The notes: generated by a model from the letters alone, not told the origin. 64,000 nucleotides of DNA from Salinicoccus roseus (GCF_003814515.1 NZ_RKQJ01000002.1:62001-126000); one strand, 5' to 3'. Shown: positions 7,914-16,816, counted from the stretch's first letter. Translations and numbers: made by a program.

Positions 7914-9440
7914 ATGAAAAAAGCAGTCATTCTACTGATGGTGCTTACCATCGTCTCCAAAGTATCGGGATTCCTGAGGGACCTGACACTGGCATACTTC
8001 TATGGCGCCTCCGAAATCAGTGACGTCTTCCTGCTCGCTATCAGCATCCCGACCATTGTCTTCGGCGTCATTGCCGCAGGCATCTCCACAGGTTATATAC
8101 CGCTCTATTCACGCATTGAAAACAAGCTTGGGGAACGGGCCGGCATTGAATATACGAACAACCTGATCAATGTTCTGATGGTGCTCACAACAGTGCTCGT
8201 AGCACTCGCCCTGATCTTCACCGAATATCTGGTGAAGATCTTCGCAATCGGTTTCGAGGGGGAGACCCTCGCACTTGCAGTTATGTTCACCCGCTTCAGC
8301 ATCTTCGGCGTCTACTTCACCATCATCATCCGCATTTTGAGTGCATACCTCAATTATAAGAAGGTCTTTGCCGTCCCTTCCCTGATCGGCATACCGATGA
8401 ACCTGGTACTGATCGCCGCCATCGCCATCAGCAGCAGGACGGAATGGCTCTATGTACTTGCCATGGCGAATGTCGTCGCGCTGTTCATACAGTTCCTCAT
8501 CATCGTCGCCGCCGCATACAGGTATGCCTTCAGATTCCAGGCAGTCTTCCAGCCAAAGGACAGGCACATCAAGGAGATGGCTGCCCTCGCCTTCCCGGTC
8601 ATACTGGGATCGAGCGTGTCCCAGATCAACCGGCTGGTGGACCGCTCGCTGGCTTCCTGGATATCAGTCGGGGGGATCTCCTCCCTCAACTATGCCAATA
8701 CGATGAACACCGCCTTCCTTGGAATCTTCGTCTCATCATTCGTGACGGTCTTCTATCCGGACATCTCCAGGAAAGCTGCAAAGGGTGATATGGAGGGACT
8801 TAAATATACGATGAATCAGACGATCATCGGCGTATTGCTGCTGATCATCCCCGTCACGGCGGGGGCATTGGCATTCGCCGAACCGATCGTACGCTTCCTG
8901 TTCGGACGGGGTGCATTCGATGAGACGGCAGTCATCCTCACGACTTCCGCCTTCTTCTTCTACTCCATCGGGTTGATCGGGACCGGCGTCAATCTGATTC
9001 TGACCCGTGTATTCTATGCCCTGCAGGACACTAAGTCCCCGATGATCAACAGTTCAATCGGCATGGGCATCAATGTTGGGCTGAACTTTACGCTTGCCCC
9101 GCTGCTCGGCATCGGAGGGCTCGCCCTGGCCACGAGCATCTCCGCCCTCATCACAGTCATCCTGCTTACACAGGGACTCCGCAGGAAGCTTGGCCGCCTG
9201 AACCTGACCAAACTCGTCCCTTCGATCCTGAAGATAGTCATGGCTGCAGGCATTTCAACATTGATTGCCCTGATGCTTTACGGGGCGGCTGAAGGTGTGC
9301 TCGGCATGAACATCAGTCTGGTCATTGCAGTCTCTGTAATGGGGCTGCTGTATTTCTCTGCAGTATATCTAATGAAGATAGAGGGCGCCGACATATTCAT
9401 CAAAGGCATCATGAGAAGATTCAAAAGAAAAAGGAATTAG
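7914..9440 (+). CDS. MurJ/MviN-like lipid flippase (MOP superfamily)
   Basis: Integral membrane protein of 508 residues with about 14 predicted helices, of the MurJ family that flips lipid-linked precursors such as lipid II. Family features: the N-terminal VSKVSGFLRDLTLAYFYGAS segment with the conserved Arg-Asp, SSVSQINRLVDRSLASW in the seventh helix region, and FLFGRGAFDETA. The start lacks a strong Shine-Dalgarno and lies 14 bases after the ATP-grasp gene, suggesting coupling. Whether it is the housekeeping lipid II flippase or a paralogue dedicated to another polymer cannot be decided from the window; the pairing with a ligase favours the latter. Confidence 0.88.
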   Translation: MKKAVILLMVLTIVSKVSGFLRDLTLAYFYGASEISDVFLLAISIPTIVFGVIAAGISTGYIPLYSRIENKLGERAGIEYTNNLINVLMVLTTVLVALALIFTEYLVKIFAIGFEGETLALAVMFTRFSIFGVYFTIIIRILSAYLNYKKVFAVPSLIGIPMNLVLIAAIAISSRTEWLYVLAMANVVALFIQFLIIVAAAYRYAFRFQAVFQPKDRHIKEMAALAFPVILGSSVSQINRLVDRSLASWISVGGISSLNYANTMNTAFLGIFVSSFVTVFYPDISRKAAKGDMEGLKYTMNQTIIGVLLLIIPVTAGALAFAEPIVRFLFGRGAFDETAVILTTSAFFFYSIGLIGTGVNLILTRVFYALQDTKSPMINSSIGMGINVGLNFTLAPLLGIGGLALATSISALITVILLTQGLRRKLGRLNLTKLVPSILKIVMAAGISTLIALMLYGAAEGVLGMNISLVIAVSVMGLLYFSAVYLMKIEGADIFIKGIMRRFKRKRN

Positions 9441-9469
9441 GATCCCCCTGGATCCCAATTCCTTTTTTC
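9431..9469 (+). terminator. Intrinsic terminator after the flippase gene
   Basis: Stem AAAGGAATT-GGATCC / GGATCC-AATTCCTTT with a 4-base loop followed by a T-run. It overlaps the stop codon of the flippase gene, and the A-run on the other side makes it usable for the convergent chromate transporter operon. Confidence 0.85.
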
Positions 9470-9489
9470 TATGCCAATATTCGATTCTC

Positions 9490-10017
9490 CTACAGCAGGA
9501 ATGCCCCATAAACGAGCCCGAAAATGATGACCAGTGCAGGATGGACATTGAACTTCGTCAGCATGAGGAAACTTGCCACAATCAATATGATGGTATGCAG
9601 ACTGCCTGAGTCCGCGAAGGCGTTGCTGAAGAAGTCGTATGCGATGATGCCGAGCAGAATCGCGATGACCGGACGGATCAGCGTCGTCAGCGTTTCGAAC
9701 TTCTTCGTCCCCTTCAATCTGTAGAGCAGTCCTGCAAGAAAGACCATGAGCATCAGTGACGGCATCACCGTTGCAGTGACCGCCACCACCGAACCGAGGA
9801 CGCCACCGACTTCAAAGCCGATGAAGCCGGCCATCTTCGTCGCTATCGGCCCCGGAAGTGCATTGCCCAGTGCCAGCACTTCCGCAAACTCCTGGGAATC
9901 CATCCATTCATAGTTCTGCACCACTTCCTGCTCCACCAGCGGAATTGAAGCAGGTCCCCCGCCATAACCCAGAACTCCTGGGATGAAGAAGGCGAGGAAT
10001 ATCTGCAGATAGATCAT
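9490..10017 (-). CDS. Chromate transporter, short-chain ChrA family (second of pair)
   Basis: A 175-residue single-domain CHR protein with five or six hydrophobic segments. The family signature GVLGYGGGPASIPLV is near the N-terminus and LALGNALPGPIATKMAGFIG follows; these are the two conserved motifs of CHR permeases. Short CHR proteins work as pairs encoded by adjacent genes, and this one overlaps its partner upstream by 4 bases. They are believed to exchange oxyanions such as chromate or sulfate. Here the pair follows a gamma-glutamyltransferase gene in the same direction, so the natural substrate may not be chromate. It ends the operon. Confidence 0.88.
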   Translation of the reverse strand: MIYLQIFLAFFIPGVLGYGGGPASIPLVEQEVVQNYEWMDSQEFAEVLALGNALPGPIATKMAGFIGFEVGGVLGSVVAVTATVMPSLMLMVFLAGLLYRLKGTKKFETLTTLIRPVIAILLGIIAYDFFSNAFADSGSLHTIILIVASFLMLTKFNVHPALVIIFGLVYGAFLL

Positions 10018-10550
10018 ATGCGTCCCTCCTTCCTGAAGAGACTGAATACTACGATGAAGAGGATGATGATCGCCGGGTGGATTTCAAGCACCACCAGCAG
10101 GAGAAAGGCGATGAGCGTGAACAGTATGATGAACTGCCATGTCGTCCGTGCCTTTGCCTTGGCGAGGAATTCATAGGTGAGTATCGCCAGCATGACGCCG
10201 ACCACCGGCATGACGCCATTGCTCATCCCCTGGACCCATTCGAGATCCTTGAATTCGGTGAAGAGCTTCAGCAGGATGATCATCAGTATGATGGTCGGCA
10301 GAATCGTTGCGAACACTGCATTGGCAAGCCCCAGCCATCCTTTCTGGAGATATCCGATATAGCCGCCGAGCTTCGTCGCTATCGGACCCGGCAGTACGTT
10401 CCCTATTGCGAGTGCGTCCTGGAACGCTTCATTCGTCATCCACTTGTGCGTATCGACGACTTCCTTATGTACAAGGGGGATGGAGGACGGTCCCCCACCA
10501 TACCCGAGCATGCCTACTTTGAAAAATACCCAAAAAATTTTTAAATGCAT
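10014..10550 (-). CDS. Chromate transporter, short-chain ChrA family (first of pair)
   Basis: Partner of the neighbouring CHR protein, 178 residues, with the same motif order: KVGMLGYGGGPSSIPLV, then LAIGNVLPGPIATKLGGYIG, and a very hydrophobic C-terminal half. The start lies 9 bases downstream of the gamma-glutamyltransferase stop and its stop overlaps the next start (4 bases), a tight three-gene operon. The two CHR proteins are similar to each other and probably arose by tandem duplication and assemble as a heterodimer, as shown for the B. subtilis YwrA/YwrB-type pair by family knowledge. Confidence 0.88.
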   Translation of the reverse strand: MHLKIFWVFFKVGMLGYGGGPSSIPLVHKEVVDTHKWMTNEAFQDALAIGNVLPGPIATKLGGYIGYLQKGWLGLANAVFATILPTIILMIILLKLFTEFKDLEWVQGMSNGVMPVVGVMLAILTYEFLAKAKARTTWQFIILFTLIAFLLLVVLEIHPAIIILFIVVFSLFRKEGRI

Positions 10551-10559
10551 CGTCTTCTC

Positions 10560-12149
10560 CTAGTATATGGATATTGAGCCATCCGTCCGGGATTCAGTGC
10601 CCCCGATCAGGGCGCCATCCTCCCCACGTATGATGACCTGCCCCCGTCCGAAACTGTTCGGTTCGAGGTTCACGCTGATCTTATGTCCGCGCCTGGCGAG
10701 TGCCCGGGCGATATCCGGATCAAACCGGTCCTCGACCTCGACATCCATGCCGGACTTGAACTGCCACCTCGGAGCATCGAGTGCACTCTGCGGGTTCATA
10801 TTGTAGTCGATCAGGTTCATCGCCACCTGCAGATGGCCCTGCGGCTGCATGAAGGCACCCATCACGCCGAATGGACCGACCGGCCTGTCCCCTTTCGTAA
10901 TGAAGCCCGGGATGATCGTATGGAAGGGCTTCTTTCCGCCTTCGACAAAATTGGCGTGATTCTCGTCCATCGAGAAATTGTGCCCTCTATTGTGGAGGGC
11001 GAGCCCCGTTTCAGGAATGACGACGCCGGAACCGAAGCCCATGTAGTTGCTCTGGATGTAGGAGACCATGTTCCCTTCTCCATCCGCCGTTGCAAGGTAG
11101 ACGGTGCCGCCCTCGGGCAGATCGCCATGATGCCTCAATTCCGCTTCTTCTTTGATCTCACCGCGGCGCGCCTTCAGATATGCTGCGTCAAGCAGTTGCG
11201 AGACGCCCACTTTCATATGATCGGGATCGGCAACGTATGTCGTCGTGTCAGCGAACGCCTGCTTGATGGCCTCAATCTGATGATGGTATGTGCGCGCATC
11301 AAGTGCACCGAACATATCATCCTTCAGCATGCCAAGTGCCATCAGTGCAGTGATGCCCTGACCGTTTGGTGGAATCTCGTGGATTTCATGCCCCTTATAG
11401 CCGATGCTGATCGGCTCCACATAATCCACCTCGAAACCTTCGAGGTCCTCATGGGAGAGAAGTCCGCCTGTTTCATTGCTGTAACGGATGATCCTGTCCG
11501 CAAGCGCTCCTTTATACACGCTTTTTCCGTCAGTTTCTGCAATGTCCCGAAGGGTTTCTGCATGATGCGGCAATGTCTTTATCTCACCCGCCGACACGGT
11601 TCCGAAGATATCGAGCCATGGTTTGATCTCCTCGAAGTTTTCGGCCTCCCTGCTGTAGTTGCTGTAGGCGGCCTGCCAATATTTCGCTGTGACCGGTGTA
11701 ATCGCAAATCCTTCACTTGCTGCACGGATGGCTGGCGCCAGCACTTCCTTCAGTGTCAGGTTGCCGAAGTCGTTGATGAGCGTCGCCCATGCCTTCGGCA
11801 CCCCCGGTACATTGACCGGCAGCCAGCCGAATTTCGGCATTTCGCTGAAGCCGCGCTTCCGGATCTCCTCCATGCTCAATTTTCGTGGCGAACGTCCGCT
11901 TGCATTCATCCCGTGCAGCTTGCCGTTCATCCAAGCGATCATGAAGGCGTCTCCTCCAATGCCGTTGCTCGTCGGTTCTACGACCGTCAGGGTGGCTGCA
12001 GTTGCGATGGCTGCGTCCATGGCATTTCCGCCCTGCTTCATCACTTCGATGCCTGCTTCCGTGGCCAGTGGATGTGTCGTTGCGACCATGCCGTTCTTGG
12101 CGTATGTACTGAAGCGCCGGTTCATATATGGATAACTGTAATGATTCAT
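10560..12149 (-). CDS. Gamma-glutamyltransferase family protein (YwrD-like)
   Basis: Ntn-hydrolase of the gamma-glutamyltranspeptidase family, 529 residues, close in length to B. subtilis YwrD. These are made as one chain and self-cleave before a nucleophilic Thr. The likely site is Thr in GGTVYLATADGEGNMVSYIQ, followed by NYMGFGSGVVI. N-terminal motifs include HPLATEAGIEVMKQGGNAMD and NGIGGDAFMI. No signal peptide is seen, so a cytosolic location is likely, as for YwrD. The open frame begins at 12176, but the ATG at 12149 follows AAGGGGAT with good spacing. It heads an operon with two CHR transporter genes; in B. subtilis ywrD lies close to the chrAB-like ywrAB genes by my recollection, so the association may be old. 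Confidence 0.9.
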   Translation of the reverse strand: MNHYSYPYMNRRFSTYAKNGMVATTHPLATEAGIEVMKQGGNAMDAAIATAATLTVVEPTSNGIGGDAFMIAWMNGKLHGMNASGRSPRKLSMEEIRKRGFSEMPKFGWLPVNVPGVPKAWATLINDFGNLTLKEVLAPAIRAASEGFAITPVTAKYWQAAYSNYSREAENFEEIKPWLDIFGTVSAGEIKTLPHHAETLRDIAETDGKSVYKGALADRIIRYSNETGGLLSHEDLEGFEVDYVEPISIGYKGHEIHEIPPNGQGITALMALGMLKDDMFGALDARTYHHQIEAIKQAFADTTTYVADPDHMKVGVSQLLDAAYLKARRGEIKEEAELRHHGDLPEGGTVYLATADGEGNMVSYIQSNYMGFGSGVVIPETGLALHNRGHNFSMDENHANFVEGGKKPFHTIIPGFITKGDRPVGPFGVMGAFMQPQGHLQVAMNLIDYNMNPQSALDAPRWQFKSGMDVEVEDRFDPDIARALARRGHKISVNLEPNSFGRGQVIIRGEDGALIGGTESRTDGSISIY

Positions 12150-12185
12150 TTCCGATCCCCTTTTTTGAAATTTCAATCTTCTAAA

Positions 12186-12222
12186 GATATAAACAAGTCC
12201 TGCTTATTCACAGGACTTGTTC
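12186..12222 (-). terminator. Intrinsic terminator of the SEC-C gene
   Basis: Stem AACAAGTCCTG / CAGGACTTGTT with an 8-base loop, followed on the minus strand by TTTATATCTTT. It stands between the SEC-C gene and the gamma-glutamyltransferase gene. Confidence 0.8.
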
Positions 12223-12226
12223 TTAT

Positions 12227-13255
12227 TCATCTGCCGCAGCATTTTTTATATTTCTTGCCGCTTCCACATGGACATGGATCGTTCCTGCCGACCTTGACCT
12301 CTTTGACGACGGTCTGCGTCTTCAGTTCCGACTCCTTATGCCCCCGGTATTTGAAGTGCCGTGTATTTTCAACGATGCCGGCGATCATATCGAAAAAGCC
12401 GCGCTGCGTTTCCACATTGCTGAATTCCACATTCAATGTCATCAGATACTGGACGATTTCATCACGTTTAGACCCCTGCATGATGAGCTGGAGCAGCGAG
12501 ATGTAGATGCTGTGGTGCTTCCCTGCAGGCACATCTACGTTCGCCTTCACCCATTCCTTCAGTTGTCTGTGATGTTTCGATTCATCAATGTAGTTCGGAT
12601 CGCTGAATTTGATGAACTTGGCGAACTCAGGCTCGTAGTACGGCCTGTCCCCCTGCAGTTTACGCACCATCTCATACTGCGCATAATTCATGTCGTCGAT
12701 GACGATCTGCTGCTTGTCCTGATCGATGGAGATGTCGTACGGTGATTTTTCGAGGAATTCTACGATCTCCTCCCCGGACATCTCCATGCTGTAGTATTTC
12801 CTGAAGAGGTGTATGAGCTGATCGAAGCTGACGATGCCGTACAGGTGCAGGGCTGCACGGATGAGGTTGAGCTTACGCTGGATCTCGAGACGCGCTTCAC
12901 GGTTCTCTTCGCTGTCCACTTCACCGAAAAGACCGGGCACCCCTTCTGCGAGGAAGAAGTTGTCCTCCCGCTCAGGGTCCTCGAATGCGTAGCCCATGAT
13001 GTACAGGCCGAAGATGTCTTCCAGCCTGTAGTACTCCTGGAGATGATCCGCAGATTCCTTCCACGTCGCGAATGAACGGTCATCAATGTACTTGTAGGCA
13101 TACGTCGCCGTCTCGGAAGTATGCTGCTGCTCTATTATCGCATCAATCAGTTCCTCCTTCTTGTACTTGGAAAACCCCTTGACTGATATAGTACGCGCCA
13201 GCCGCTTCAGATCGTTCATATTATAATTTTTCAAATAGGTTTTAGCATTTTCCAT
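12227..13255 (-). CDS. SEC-C metal-binding domain protein with Rho-N/SAP-like head
   Basis: A 342-residue protein. The C-terminus is a canonical SEC-C zinc motif, [16 protein letters not shown]. The N-terminus, [17 protein letters not shown] followed by a lysine-rich [11 protein letters not shown], resembles the helical Rho N-terminal/SAP domain that binds nucleic acid. The 200-residue middle has no recognised fold. SEC-C motifs occur in SecA and in many proteins of unknown role, often linked to ribosomes or translation. The frame opens with a GTG at 13285 that has no ribosome site; the ATG at 13255 has GAGGAG at 9 bases and is preferred. It stands alone between a terminator and the AEC gene. 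Confidence 0.85.
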   Translation of the reverse strand: MENAKTYLKNYNMNDLKRLARTISVKGFSKYKKEELIDAIIEQQHTSETATYAYKYIDDRSFATWKESADHLQEYYRLEDIFGLYIMGYAFEDPEREDNFFLAEGVPGLFGEVDSEENREARLEIQRKLNLIRAALHLYGIVSFDQLIHLFRKYYSMEMSGEEIVEFLEKSPYDISIDQDKQQIVIDDMNYAQYEMVRKLQGDRPYYEPEFAKFIKFSDPNYIDESKHHRQLKEWVKANVDVPAGKHHSIYISLLQLIMQGSKRDEIVQYLMTLNVEFSNVETQRGFFDMIAGIVENTRHFKYRGHKESELKTQTVVKEVKVGRNDPCPCGSGKKYKKCCGR

Positions 13256-13322
13256 CTTAGAAAACTCCTCGCTCTGATTCTTCACCCCATTTTACCATAT
13301 CACCCCCATGATTGATAAATAA

Positions 13323-14246
13323 TCAGAATATGGCCAGGGCGATATAGATGACGCTTGAGACCGTCAATGCGCTCAGCAGCGTGCTCATCATCACGATCTC
13401 CGCTGCGTACTCCGGATCATCACTGTACTCCTGGGCGATGATTGCACTGTTGACGGCAGCAGGCATCGCTGTTGTAATCAGTATGGCCTGCGCCACCACC
13501 CCTTCAATATTGAAGAGGAGCAGCAGTCCGACTGCCAGCACCGGGCCGATGAGGAGCCGGCTCAACGCACCTGCCAGGGCACTCCATCTGAGCCGCCTGA
13601 ACTTTATGCCTGCAATCTGTGCCCCCAGTATGAAGACCACAAGGCCGATCATTGCGCTCCTCATATAGTCCAGTGATGTTTCGACCGGCGCCGGAACCTG
13701 GATGTTGAAATAGTTGAATGTGAGACCCAGGACGAGCCCGTAGAATATGGGCATCTTGAAATAGCCGAGCAGCGCCTTCGTCCTGCCGACATTTTTTGCA
13801 CTCAATGAAAATATGCCGTAGGAGAACGCGAACATGTTCTGGAATACCACCATCATCACCTGGATGCTCATCGCATAGGGATCACTCCTGAAAACCAGGT
13901 CATTCACGGGCACCCCATAGTTGCCGGCATTATAGAACAGGTTGGAGTTGGTAAAAAGCACAGTCCTGTCCCGGCTCAGCCCGAGCAGCCGCGCAATCAA
14001 CTTCACGACGATGAAGGAAGCGGCAGCATAGATGATCAGAAACATCATCACGTTGATGAGCAGCGCAAAGTCGATGGAGGATTCATACAGGCTCATGAAT
14101 ATGAAGGCCGGCATCACATAATGGATGCTCAGCTTAGCCAGCGTCGAACGGTCAAGACTGAATTTGAGCTGGATGATATATCCCGTCGCCACAATCAGTC
14201 CGATCGGCAATATGATATTTGCGAAGATAAATATGAATTCATTCAT
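13323..14246 (-). CDS. AEC family (auxin efflux carrier-like) transporter
   Basis: A 307-residue membrane protein with about ten hydrophobic helices in two repeats of five, as in the AEC/BART superfamily, which includes malonate and malate carriers. Typical features are the N-terminal ILPIGLIVATGYIIQ, the SNLFYNAGNYGVPV motif (with the Asn-Gly pair after the fourth helix) and the C-terminal TAMPAAVNSAIIAQEY. It starts 15 bases after azlD behind GAAGGAT, so it is probably the third gene of an azlC-azlD-AEC operon. The substrate is unknown; a carboxylate or amino acid derivative fits the context. Confidence 0.88.
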   Translation of the reverse strand: MNEFIFIFANIILPIGLIVATGYIIQLKFSLDRSTLAKLSIHYVMPAFIFMSLYESSIDFALLINVMMFLIIYAAASFIVVKLIARLLGLSRDRTVLFTNSNLFYNAGNYGVPVNDLVFRSDPYAMSIQVMMVVFQNMFAFSYGIFSLSAKNVGRTKALLGYFKMPIFYGLVLGLTFNYFNIQVPAPVETSLDYMRSAMIGLVVFILGAQIAGIKFRRLRWSALAGALSRLLIGPVLAVGLLLLFNIEGVVAQAILITTAMPAAVNSAIIAQEYSDDPEYAAEIVMMSTLLSALTVSSVIYIALAIF

Positions 14247-14261
14247 TTTTACGGCATCCTT

Positions 14262-14549
14262 CTATAGCATGATGATGTAAACGAAAACGATGCTTCCCAG
14301 CACAATGAAGAAGAGCGGCACCCGGAGCACCGCAAGCATGACTGCGAATATGCCGCCGAGCAGCCCATGGACCGGCCGCTCCACAGCAGTGAGGATTCCA
14401 GGAAAAATCAGTACCCCGAGGGCGGCATAGGGTATATAATTCAAGTATGTAACAATCCACTCCGGCAGGGAGAACTTGCCTATGATAAATGCCGGCAGTA
14501 TACGTGTTATGATGGTGGCAGCAAAAAGGGCGGCGATGAGCAGAATCAA
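14262..14549 (-). CDS. azlD: Branched-chain amino acid exporter subunit AzlD
   Basis: Small membrane partner of AzlC, 95 residues with about four helices. The protein starts at an internal TTG (14549) that overlaps the azlC stop TGA by two bases, with GGAGGT 6 bases upstream inside azlC, so the pair is translationally coupled. The longer frame upstream is rejected because its first part is a shadow of azlC. AzlCD exports branched-chain amino acids or analogues in B. subtilis. Conserved features include AATIITRILPAFIIG near the N-terminus and LNYIPYAALGVLIFPGI. Confidence 0.9.
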   Translation of the reverse strand: MILLIAALFAATIITRILPAFIIGKFSLPEWIVTYLNYIPYAALGVLIFPGILTAVERPVHGLLGGIFAVMLAVLRVPLFFIVLGSIVFVYIIML

Positions 14550-15232
14550 TTGAATACCTCCAGTCTTTCCAGGATGACGCCCATCAATGCAGCAAGCAGA
14601 ATGGCAGCGACGATGGCAACCCCTGCAGGCACAGACGGGATGATGCTCATGACATAATGCATCACCATGCCGAGAACCGCAACGATGCCATACTTGTAAT
14701 GGACTCTCACCGCAGGTATGAGCAGCGCGATGAACAGAGCATAGAGGGCGATGCCGCTTGCCAGGATCAGTCCTTCGCTCATCCATTCACCGGCCAGATA
14801 GCCGACTGCGGAAAAGGCGACCCAAAAGGCATAGGCGATGAAGAATGTGGCGAAATAGTTCATGAACGTATGCTGGTCTTCATCATTGTTGGCGGTGACT
14901 GCAAATGATTCATCCGTCACATATGATGACAGTATCAGCCGTTTAGGAAACGACTCGTGCTTCAGGTCGTAATTGACCTTGAAGGCCATGACGAAATGCC
15001 TTGAATTGAGTATGAACACCGCAATGACGATGGCTGCCGCCCCACTTGAAGTGAGCATCTGAAGGGCCAGGAACTGGCTGGCGCCTCCGTATACCATGAA
15101 GCTCATCAATACCGTTTCAAAAAATGAAAGGAGCGGTTTTGCGGTGATTCCGAATGCGACCGCCACGGGAAGATATCCCATGCCGATCGTCAATCCATCC
15201 ATGATGGACCGCTTGAGGGCTGTTTGTGTCAT
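14546..15232 (-). CDS. azlC: Branched-chain amino acid exporter subunit AzlC
   Basis: Large subunit of the AzlCD exporter, 228 residues with seven or eight hydrophobic segments. The family opening GLTIGMGYLPVAVAFGI, followed by MVYGGASQFLAL and LNSRHFVMAF, is complete; the SYVTDESFAVT segment is also characteristic. It is the first gene of a probable operon with azlD and an AEC carrier. The start at 15232 follows GTGGTGAT, a weak ribosome site. The upstream 90 bases are A+T rich and lie opposite the HAD phosphatase promoter. Confidence 0.93.
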   Translation of the reverse strand: MTQTALKRSIMDGLTIGMGYLPVAVAFGITAKPLLSFFETVLMSFMVYGGASQFLALQMLTSSGAAAIVIAVFILNSRHFVMAFKVNYDLKHESFPKRLILSSYVTDESFAVTANNDEDQHTFMNYFATFFIAYAFWVAFSAVGYLAGEWMSEGLILASGIALYALFIALLIPAVRVHYKYGIVAVLGMVMHYVMSIIPSVPAGVAIVAAILLAALMGVILERLEVFN

Positions 15233-15324
15233 AATATCACCACATTTATAATAATAAAATAATATGAATATTTTAACACAATTGGAAGCCGATGATCAGA
15301 ACAATTAAAAAATAATGGAGTTGA

Positions 15325-16173
15325 ATGAAGATGAAAGCATTAGCGCTCGATATGGATGGCACGATACTGGACCACAGCGGCCAGTTTTCCCTCAATCTTG
15401 TGGATACACTGGCCGAACTCAAAAAAAGGGGGATGCATATCTTTTTTGCAACGGGCAGGACCAGTCATGAAATCATCAGCATCACCCCCGAACACTGCCC
15501 ACTCGACGGCTATGTTGCTGCGAGCGGCATGGGCATCTACATCGGCGGCGAACTTGTCGATGCCGCTTCCTTCAAACCGGATTTCGTCGAACGGATGATC
15601 GAAGCCGCAAGGGAACGGGAAGTCTATTACGAGGTCCACACTTTGGAAAATTCGAGCAGGACGCTCCTCCAGGATCAGGAATATTCATTTGCCGACATCA
15701 GCCGGGATCAGCCTGAAACGATGAAGGACTTCGAATACCGGTTCGCCCAGGATACGATGAACAGCAAGACCCAGTGGGTCGAGGAGCTTCCGTTCGACCA
15801 CGTCGTCAAGCTGTTCTTCTTCAGTACCGACCTCGAGAAGATAAAGGATTGGTACGACTACCTGAAGGACAGGCAGGATGAATCCGACTATTCGCTGTAT
15901 ACGACAAGCATCCACAACGCAGAAGTGATGCTGAAGGGCCGCGACAAGGCGACCGGAACAGCCACGCTGCTCGAGCACTTCAACATCAGCTTCCAGGATG
16001 TCCACGTGATCGGCGATTCGATGAACGACCTGCCGCTGTTCGAGAAAGCCGGACACAGGACCGCCATGAAGAATGCTACAGATGCCGTCAAGGCGGCAGC
16101 TGATGACATCACCGAATTCACGTGTGATGAAGACGGATTGAAACGTTACCTGGAAGAAACATACTTGAAGTGA
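15325..16173 (+). CDS. HAD superfamily hydrolase, Cof type (IIB)
   Basis: Cytosolic sugar- or cofactor-phosphatase of the Cof/YbiV subfamily, 282 residues. Motif I is LALDMDGTIL (Asp nucleophile), motif II is FFATGRT, the Lys of motif III lies in the middle, and motif IV is VIGDSMNDLPLF. The IIB-type cap lies between motifs II and III (about residues 80-180). Two ATG codons two codons apart are possible starts; TAATGGAG serves both. It is convergent with the hydrolase gene at 16182, with a 9-base-stem hairpin between. The physiological substrate is unknown. Confidence 0.9.
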   Translation: MKMKALALDMDGTILDHSGQFSLNLVDTLAELKKRGMHIFFATGRTSHEIISITPEHCPLDGYVAASGMGIYIGGELVDAASFKPDFVERMIEAAREREVYYEVHTLENSSRTLLQDQEYSFADISRDQPETMKDFEYRFAQDTMNSKTQWVEELPFDHVVKLFFFSTDLEKIKDWYDYLKDRQDESDYSLYTTSIHNAEVMLKGRDKATGTATLLEHFNISFQDVHVIGDSMNDLPLFEKAGHRTAMKNATDAVKAAADDITEFTCDEDGLKRYLEETYLK

Positions 16174-16181
16174 GGCCGTCC

Positions 16182-16784
16182 TCACTTCACCCGCAGATAC
16201 CAGATGTGCCCCTCCATGAGTTCTTCTGAAACGATCTCATGTCCACCATCCGTCAGTTTCACATCAACCGTGGCGCCTTTCAGTTCCAGCTTCTGCTTCA
16301 GCTGATAGGCTTCCCCTGCTGTAGCGACCATATCCCGCGCGCCCGCCGTCATGAGCACCTTCTTTCCGAGGAGGTCGACATCCCCGACCTGCCCGCTTTT
16401 GTAGGCCCCATGCATCAGCATTGCTCCGGCAACCGGAATGTCGTGGTTGAGCAGCATATGGGCTGCCATGTTTGCACCGTTCGAGTAGCCGATGTAGGCG
16501 GCCTTAGAGAGGTCCAGGCCATACTCTGCAGCAAGGTCCCGCAGCAGTTCAGCGACCTTTTCCCCTTCGGTCCTGAGACTTTCCTCATCATGCCCCTTGC
16601 CGTCCCTCTTGAAGAAGCGTACCTGGCCGCTGTCTTCGACATCCCCACGCAATGCGAGGATGTTCGCCGAGCTGTCGACCATTGCAGCCACTTCCAGCAG
16701 GTCCGTTTCCCTGCCCCCGCTGCCATGGAAAAGTATCAAAGTATTCTCTTTGTTGTTCTTCGCTTTTATAAATAGATGTTCCAC
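16182..16784 (-). CDS. Alpha/beta hydrolase, MhqD/carboxylesterase-like
   Basis: A 200-residue serine hydrolase of the phospholipase/carboxylesterase family. The nucleophile elbow is GYSNGA, with LFHGSGGRETDLL as the oxyanion region at the N-terminus, Asp in AGARDMV and His in DGGHEIV. It resembles MhqD, which works with the dioxygenase MhqO/MhqE in resistance to methylhydroquinone and benzoquinones. The MhqO-like gene is divergent 78 bases away, so the two share a control region. No mhqR lies beside them. The name is by similarity and context; hence no symbol is given. Confidence 0.85.
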   Translation of the reverse strand: MEHLFIKAKNNKENTLILFHGSGGRETDLLEVAAMVDSSANILALRGDVEDSGQVRFFKRDGKGHDEESLRTEGEKVAELLRDLAAEYGLDLSKAAYIGYSNGANMAAHMLLNHDIPVAGAMLMHGAYKSGQVGDVDLLGKKVLMTAGARDMVATAGEAYQLKQKLELKGATVDVKLTDGGHEIVSEELMEGHIWYLRVK

Positions 16785-16816
16785 TGTAATATCCTCCTTT
16801 GTTAGAGTTTACCCTA

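Noticed and set aside
10683-12506. A 607-codon plus-strand open frame opposite the gamma-glutamyltransferase gene
   Set aside because: It is the antisense shadow of a clear family member; its translation is rich in His, Cys and Arg and has no domain. No ribosome site supports it.
16167-16188. Hairpin GAAGTGAGG / CCTCACTTC between the HAD and hydrolase genes
   Set aside because: It is symmetric but lacks a T-run on either strand, so it is not listed as an intrinsic terminator, although it may still limit read-through.
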